From assembly GCA_021166845.1 (NCBI GenBank), contig JAJPEP010000015.1, positions 1-49,949 of the forward strand: DNA of 49,949 nucleotides, in the 5' to 3' direction. This document shows positions 45,770 to 49,949 of the stretch, in pieces (position 1 is the first letter of the stretch; the number at the start of each line of letters is the position of its first letter). This DNA is from Thiobacillus sp. (lineage in GTDB: Bacteria > Pseudomonadota > Gammaproteobacteria > Burkholderiales > Thiobacillaceae). Position numbers and translations under genes: made by a program. The notes under the pieces are model-generated. The model had not been told where the DNA came from. It did not search any database and was given only the letters and a program-made list of their open reading frames with translations.

Positions 45770-45808
45770 GGCCGACATTCTAGCGAACCTGCTTGTTACA
45801 CTCGATAC

Positions 45809-46807
45809 ATGCTGTTCATCATCCCCTATCTGTTCCCGTCCGCGCGCCTGCTGGAAACGGCGGCGCAGGACCTGCACCTGCCCGCGCTGCAAGCCTTGCT
45901 GGCGCGCGGCACCTCTCGGTCCTGCCCGGCCGGAGGCGCGGAGGCCGCGCTGTGCGAAGCGCTGGGCATCTCCCGCCAGCAGGACTGGCCGCTCGCGCCG
46001 ATCACCCTGGCGGCGGATGGCGGGACGGCCGGGGATGCCTACTGGCTGCGCGCCGACCCGGTGCATTTGCGGGTGATGCGCGATCGCATCGTGCTGGCGG
46101 ACGCCGCCGCCGTTTCACTGTCGCGCCAGGAAGCCGATGCCCTTGCCGCGGCCATCGGCCAGCATTTCGGCGCCGACCTGAGCCCGCTGCCGCGCCATCC
46201 TCAGCGCTGGTACCTGCGATTTCCCCATGCGCCGCACCTCGCCACCACGCCGCTGTCGGTCGCGGCGGGACGCGATATCGATCCGCTGCTGCCGCAGGGC
46301 GACGACGCCCTGCGGTTTCGCGCCGAATTGAATGAGCTGCAAATGCTGCTGCACGAGCATCCGGTGAACCTGGCGCGCGAAACGCGCGGCGAGCTGCCGG
46401 TGAATTCGCTGTGGCTATGGGGCGGCGGCCGCCTGCCGGCCGCCTGCGCCACGCCTGTTCCGCTGTATGCGAAGGATGCCGAGGCGCAGGCAGTGGGCGC
46501 CTTCTGCAACGCGCGCGTGCAGGCGCCGCCCGCGCATCTGGACGCGCGACTGCTTGAATCGGAAGGAATCATCCTGCTGGATGCGCTGACACTTGCCGGG
46601 CAGATGAGCGACGCCTACGGCTGGCGCGAAGCGCTGCGGGAACTGGAACAGAACTGGTTCGTGCCACTGCTGGGCACGCTGCGCAAAATCGGTCCGCGAG
46701 GCCTGCGGCTGCTGGATCCGGTCGGCGGCAAGGTCTTGCATCTGCACCGGCGCGATGCCTGGAAGGTCTGGCGACGCCCGCGCAACCTGATCTCGATGCT
46801 GTCCTGA
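45809..46807 (+). CDS. RpfE-type phosphoglycerate mutase-like protein
   Basis: The 332-residue soluble protein resembles the RpfE-type 'regulatory protein' family of Xanthomonas and Betaproteobacteria, often labelled as a phosphoglycerate-mutase relative. Visible blocks are FIIPYLFPSARLLE, WLRADPVHLRVMRDRIVLAD, WYLRFPHAPHLATTP, ELNELQMLLHEHPVN and NSLWLWGGG. No catalytic motif of classical mutases is evident to me. The ATG at 45809 begins MLFIIPYLFPS; the frame extends upstream, but that overlaps yjbQ. It converges with rimO. Confidence 0.7.
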   Translation: MLFIIPYLFPSARLLETAAQDLHLPALQALLARGTSRSCPAGGAEAALCEALGISRQQDWPLAPITLAADGGTAGDAYWLRADPVHLRVMRDRIVLADAAAVSLSRQEADALAAAIGQHFGADLSPLPRHPQRWYLRFPHAPHLATTPLSVAAGRDIDPLLPQGDDALRFRAELNELQMLLHEHPVNLARETRGELPVNSLWLWGGGRLPAACATPVPLYAKDAEAQAVGAFCNARVQAPPAHLDARLLESEGIILLDALTLAGQMSDAYGWREALRELEQNWFVPLLGTLRKIGPRGLRLLDPVGGKVLHLHRRDAWKVWRRPRNLISMLS

Positions 46808-46826
46808 ACCTGTCCGCGACACCGGC

Positions 46827-48158
46827 TCAGACAGGCGTTGCCCACAAGTCGTGTTCGTCGGCTTCCTCGACGCGCACCTTGAGACGCGTTCCCGGCTGCA
46901 GATCGAACACGCCTTCGAGATAGACCACGCCATCGATTTCCGGCGCATCGGCATGGCTGCGCGCCAGCGTGCCGACCTCGTCCTCTTCGTCGACGATCAC
47001 CTCGATTTCGCGACCGATCTTGGCGTCAAGCCGGGCTGCCGAGATTTCTGCCTGCACTTCCATGAACCGCTCCAGGCGTTCTTCCTTCAGCTCTTCCGGC
47101 ACGGCATCCGGCAATTCGTTGGCCGCCGCGCCTTCGACCGGCGAATACTTGAAGCAGCCGACACGATCGAGCTGCGCGTCCTTCAGAAAGGCCAGCAATT
47201 CCTCGAACTCGGCATCCGTCTCGCCGGGAAAGCCGACGATGAAGGTCGAGCGCAGCGTGAGATCGGGTACCGCGGCACGCCAGGACTGGATGCGATCCAG
47301 CGTCTTCTCGACCGCGCCGGGACGCTTCATCAACTTGAGAATACGCGGGCTGGCATGCTGGAACGGAATGTCGAGGTAGGGCAGGATGATGCCGTCGGCC
47401 ATCAGCGGGATCACATCATCTACGCTGGGATACGGATACACGTAATGCAGCCGCACCCAGGCCCCCAGGCTCCCCAGCGCGCCGGCCAGTTCGGTCATGC
47501 GGGTTTTCAGCGGACGGCCGTTCCAGAAGCCGGGACGGTACTTCACGTCCACCCCGTAGGCGCTGGTATCCTGCGACACCACCAGCAACTCCTGCACGCC
47601 TGCGCCGACCAGCGCCTCCGCCTCGCGCATCACCTCGCCGATCGGGCGGCTCACCAGATCGCCGCGCATCGACGGGATGATGCAGAAGGTGCAGCGATGA
47701 TTGCAGCCCTCGGAAATCTTCAGGTAAGCGCAATGACGCGGGGTGAGCTTGACGCCGCCCGGCGGAATCAGGTCTTCGAATGGATCGTGCGGCTTGGGCA
47801 GCGCCGCGTGCACCGCCAGCATCACCTCGTCCAGCGCGTGCGGCCCTGAGACCGCCAGCACCTTGGGATGCGCCTCGCGGATCACGTCGGCCTTGACGCC
47901 GAGACATCCGGTCACGATCACCTTGCCGTTTTCCGCCAGCGCCTCGCCGATCGCTTCAAGCGATTCCTGCACCGCAGCGTCGATAAAACCACAGGTGTTG
48001 ACCACCACCACATCGGCATCGTCGTAGCTGCCCACAATGCCGTAGCCTTCGGCGCGCAGCTGGGTCAGGATGCGCTCGGAATCAACCGTCGCCTTCGGGC
48101 ATCCGAGCGAGACGAATCCGACGGTCGGCGTGCGGGCGGGCTTTGCTTTGGTTACCAT
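46827..48158 (-). CDS. rimO: ribosomal protein S12 methylthiotransferase
   Basis: RimO adds a methylthio group to an aspartate of ribosomal protein S12 by radical-SAM chemistry. The 443-residue protein has the N-terminal cluster cysteines Cys20, Cys56 and Cys85 ([21 protein letters not shown]) and the radical-SAM CxxxCxxC at 152/156/159 (GCNHRCTFC). A TRAM domain ends it ([20 protein letters not shown]). The ATG at 48158 (MVTKAKPA) follows AGGATTG and is preferred over TTG 48167. It diverges from the small membrane gene at 48185. Confidence 0.96.
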   Translation of the reverse strand: MVTKAKPARTPTVGFVSLGCPKATVDSERILTQLRAEGYGIVGSYDDADVVVVNTCGFIDAAVQESLEAIGEALAENGKVIVTGCLGVKADVIREAHPKVLAVSGPHALDEVMLAVHAALPKPHDPFEDLIPPGGVKLTPRHCAYLKISEGCNHRCTFCIIPSMRGDLVSRPIGEVMREAEALVGAGVQELLVVSQDTSAYGVDVKYRPGFWNGRPLKTRMTELAGALGSLGAWVRLHYVYPYPSVDDVIPLMADGIILPYLDIPFQHASPRILKLMKRPGAVEKTLDRIQSWRAAVPDLTLRSTFIVGFPGETDAEFEELLAFLKDAQLDRVGCFKYSPVEGAAANELPDAVPEELKEERLERFMEVQAEISAARLDAKIGREIEVIVDEEDEVGTLARSHADAPEIDGVVYLEGVFDLQPGTRLKVRVEEADEHDLWATPV

Positions 48159-48184
48159 GACGTTCAATCCTGATGGAGCTTGAG

Positions 48185-48409
48185 ATGTATATCGTAGCGA
48201 TCGGCTGGGCCTATGTGATTCTGATGATGGCGATCACCGCCAGCAGCATCGGCAAGGCACTGGCCATCCTGATCCTTCTCGGCGTGTTGCCGCTGGCGCT
48301 GTTCGTCTACGTGGCCGATGGTCCGCAGCGGCGGCGGCGCTCAATGGCCGTGGCCGATGACATAACCGGCCAGCGCGACGCTGCCGACCCCCAGTCCGAT
48401 CAGCGCTAG
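48185..48409 (+). CDS. small hypothetical membrane protein
   Basis: The 74-residue protein has two hydrophobic segments ([18 protein letters not shown] and [19 protein letters not shown]) and a polar, arginine-rich tail. I do not know the family beyond small inner-membrane proteins. GGAG lies 6 bases before ATG 48185, which decides against ATG 48173. Its last 69 bases overlap the 3' end of the convergent ZIP gene, so the polar tail may be an accidental extension. Confidence 0.65.
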   Translation: MYIVAIGWAYVILMMAITASSIGKALAILILLGVLPLALFVYVADGPQRRRRSMAVADDITGQRDAADPQSDQR

Positions 48410-49117
48410 CTGCTGCAGCGTAGAAGTGATTTCCGCACGTTTGTGCAGCCCCGGGATCAAGTCCGACAAAGCCACGTACAACATGCTCGCCGCTGCCAGC
48501 CCCAGCAGCGCCGGGGTCCAGCCTTCCAGCATCGACAGCGCGTAATACCCCAGCAGCGCTCCGACCATCGTCGCCACCCCGGTCAGCAAATTAAGCAGCA
48601 AGGCTTGGGTTCGGCTATAGCCCGAATGCAGCAAGATCAGAAAATCGCCGATCTCCTGCGGGATTTCGTGCGCGATGATCGCCAGTGCAGTCACCACTCC
48701 CAAGCGGAAGTCCACCAGAAAGGCGCCAGCGATGATGATGCCGTCGACAAAATTATGGAACGTGTCGCCCACCGTGATCATCAGTCCGGAACGTCCATGG
48801 TCATGGCCGTGATCATGACTGCTATGCGCTTCGCAAATCTCGTCGTGGCAGTGTCGCCACAACACCAGCTTTTCCAGCAGGAAGAACAGCAAGATGCCGC
48901 CCAGCAACGCCATGGCGACCGTGTCGACATCGCCGCCCATTTTGATCGCTTCCGGCAACACTTCCAGCAACGATGCGCCAAGCAGCGCGCCGATGGCGTA
49001 GCTCACCAGCACAGGCACCCAGCTGGGACGCGCAGACAAGGCCACGACCGCAGCCAGCAACAAGCTCAGCAAGCTGCCCGCTGCAGTTGCGATCAAAATG
49101 ATGGCAAGGGTAGACAT
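48341..49117 (-). CDS. ZIP family divalent metal transporter
   Basis: The 258-residue protein has the ZIP layout: helices 1-3 (IILIATAAGSLLSLLLAAVV ...), a His-rich cytosolic loop (HCHDEICEAHSSHDHGHDHG, about 90-110), then helix 4 with TFHNFVDGIIIAGAF and helix 5 with IAHEIPQEIGDF, whose H-N/D-x-x-D and H-E-x-x-x-E residues form the metal path. It imports zinc or another divalent ion. The ATG at 49117 (MSTLAII) is preferred to 49150. Monocistronic. Confidence 0.92.
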   Translation of the reverse strand: MSTLAIILIATAAGSLLSLLLAAVVALSARPSWVPVLVSYAIGALLGASLLEVLPEAIKMGGDVDTVAMALLGGILLFFLLEKLVLWRHCHDEICEAHSSHDHGHDHGRSGLMITVGDTFHNFVDGIIIAGAFLVDFRLGVVTALAIIAHEIPQEIGDFLILLHSGYSRTQALLLNLLTGVATMVGALLGYYALSMLEGWTPALLGLAAASMLYVALSDLIPGLHKRAEITSTLQQLALIGLGVGSVALAGYVIGHGH

Positions 49118-49323
49118 GGGAGACCGGGGACAGCCAGGAAAGGGGGGCATTATACCGGGGGCCGGGCATCCCGTCCGATGCCGGCTTGTCCGAATGCAGC
49201 AATCAATCCCGGGACATCGGCAAGTTCTATTCGATCAGGTTGACGCGTGAGGCCGGCATGCTTTGCATCCCGCAGCAGCTTTCGCAGCCGCGGGATACGT
49301 CAGAAGTCAATTTCCAGGAGAAA

Positions 49324-49596
49324 CTATTTTTTTGCTTGCTCCGGAACAACCGATAATTCCGCTTTCAGTTTTTCGACGCTGGCCTTGCCAAAGCCTTTCA
49401 CATTGTCCAATTCATCCAGGTGCTTGAAATTGCCATTGCTTTCCCGGTACGTGATGATGGCCTTTGCTTTTGCCGGCCCCAGGCCCTTGACCACCTCAAG
49501 CTCGGATTGCGTGGCCGTATTGATATCCACCGCCGCAAAAACCGGAAACGCGACCAGCCCTGCCAACACCAGCAATCCCTTGTACAGTTTATTCAT
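49324..49596 (-). CDS. comEA: ComEA-like helix-hairpin-helix DNA-binding protein
   Basis: The 90-residue protein has a signal peptide (KLYKGLLVLAGLVAFPVFA) and a tandem helix-hairpin-helix: VDINTATQSELEVVKGLGPA, then KAKAIITYRESNGNFKHLDE, then LDNVKGFGKASVEKL. This is the ComEA DNA-receptor form without a membrane anchor, found in the periplasm of Gram-negative transformable bacteria. AGGAGGC precedes the ATG. It lies downstream of the rRNA operon end and separate from comEC. Confidence 0.92.
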   Translation of the reverse strand: MNKLYKGLLVLAGLVAFPVFAAVDINTATQSELEVVKGLGPAKAKAIITYRESNGNFKHLDELDNVKGFGKASVEKLKAELSVVPEQAKK

Positions 49597-49808
49597 ATTG
49601 CCTCCTTATGAAGATCATCGGTTGTGGGCAAATGCCCACGCAGCAAATTACCTTCGGCCAGAGAAACGATCTATACAACTTTAGTTGTAGAGACAATGTA
49701 TCGCATTGATTTATTTGAAAAAATAATTTAAAAATCTTGCTGTGCCCCAAGCGCCAACCAGTGCTGCCGCAAGGTTTCCCGATTTAATAAAGTGAAATAA
49801 AGTGAAAC
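49597..49808. other. AT-rich spacer between comEA and the rRNA terminator
   Basis: The region is clearly richer in A/T than the rest of the window, with runs such as TTATTTGAAAAAATAATTTAAAA near 49709. It presumably holds the comEA promoter (minus strand). No gene is supported. Confidence 0.5.
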
Positions 49809-49840
49809 AAAAAAACCCCCTCTTTTTGGGAGGGGGTTTT
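49809..49840 (-). terminator. rRNA operon terminator
   Basis: AAAACCCCCTC and GAGGGGGTTTT form a long stem around a short T-rich loop; on the minus strand the stem is followed by seven T residues. It lies about 25-55 bases after the 5S 3' end and should stop rRNA transcription. The symmetric shape makes it active in both directions. Confidence 0.85.
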
Positions 49841-49863
49841 AGTGTGCTGCGAGGCACGGATAA

Positions 49864-49949
49864 GGAGTCTGACGATGACCTACTTTCACAGGCGAGATGC
49901 CTACTATCATTGGCGCGGGAGCGTTTCACCGTCCTGTTCGGGATGGGAA
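49864..49949 (-). rRNA. rrf: 5S ribosomal RNA, 3' part
   Basis: The reverse complement reads CCCATCCCGAACAGGACGG, GTGAAACGC and GCGCCAATGATAGTAGGC, then ends GTCAGACTCC. These are the conserved loop A/B/E segments and 3' stem of bacterial 5S rRNA. About 85 of roughly 115 bases are present; the 5' part runs off the window. It implies a leftward-reading rRNA operon beyond the right edge. Confidence 0.93.

Noticed and set aside
49711..49929. 72-codon protein on the minus strand over the 5S region
   Set aside because: It overlaps the 5S rRNA and its terminator.

Overview
The window looks like a chromosomal piece of a high-GC betaproteobacterium, most likely of the Thiobacillus/Nitrosomonadales type. 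The main evidence is the gene order fimV-truA-trpF-trpB-trpA-accD-folC-(SPOR)-cvpA-purF-metZ, with leuC-leuD-leuB-asd just upstream, an arrangement typical of Betaproteobacteria. A DsrC-like protein, a comEA gene beside an rRNA operon and a lolCD-comEC-relA block fit the same picture. The first 81 bases are poly-C/G low-complexity sequence that looks like an assembly edge, and a 5S rRNA gene runs off the right end.

Region 1 (1-24.6 kb) is mostly housekeeping. cysS diverges from a TPR protein-ppiB-lpxH group. A long minus-strand biosynthetic block then runs leftwards: leuC, an entericidin-like lipoprotein, leuD, leuB, asd, fimV, a membrane protein, truA, trpF, trpB, trpA, accD, folC, a SPOR protein, cvpA, purF, metZ and a secreted hypothetical. 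Many neighbours overlap by 4 bases (ATGA type), implying translational coupling. The surprise is a compact, lower-GC cassette wedged between trpB and trpA: a solitary HicB-like protein, a Dam/D12-class adenine methyltransferase and an HNH endonuclease with a winged-helix-like N-terminus. It looks like a Type II restriction-modification system that has inserted into the trp operon and reads in the trp direction through overlapping genes.

Region 2 (24.6-38.9 kb) is a mixed accessory/stress region. It holds a flavin reductase-like protein, a DUF454 protein, a DsrC/TusE-like protein lacking the usual C-terminal cysteine, a second (TrpB2-type) tryptophan synthase beta chain, a GGDEF-FlhG pair facing an HDOD protein, a ferredoxin reductase-like protein, a SYLF protein and a decaying DUF456/DUF883/YqjE membrane-stress cluster. 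It also holds an MFS transporter, YceI, Hsp20, a DUF1059 protein, a NYN/OST-HTH protein with a small basic neighbour, and a Spy-like protein.

Region 3 (38.4-49.9 kb) contains relA (synthetase-only by its motifs), comEC, lolD, lolC, yjbQ, an RpfE-type protein, rimO, a ZIP metal transporter, comEA and the 5S rRNA.

Several genes are damaged or irregular. metZ carries an in-frame amber codon, yqjE is frameshifted, DUF456 is 5'-truncated, and lpxH has no standard start codon and contains a perfect terminator-like hairpin. Since the contig edge is low quality, sequencing or assembly error must be excluded for these. Heptamer tandem repeats arranged as inverted arms sit between asd/leuB and leuB/leuD, and palindromic 'ERSEAIQ'-type repeats lie at the folC start and upstream of the GGDEF gene.
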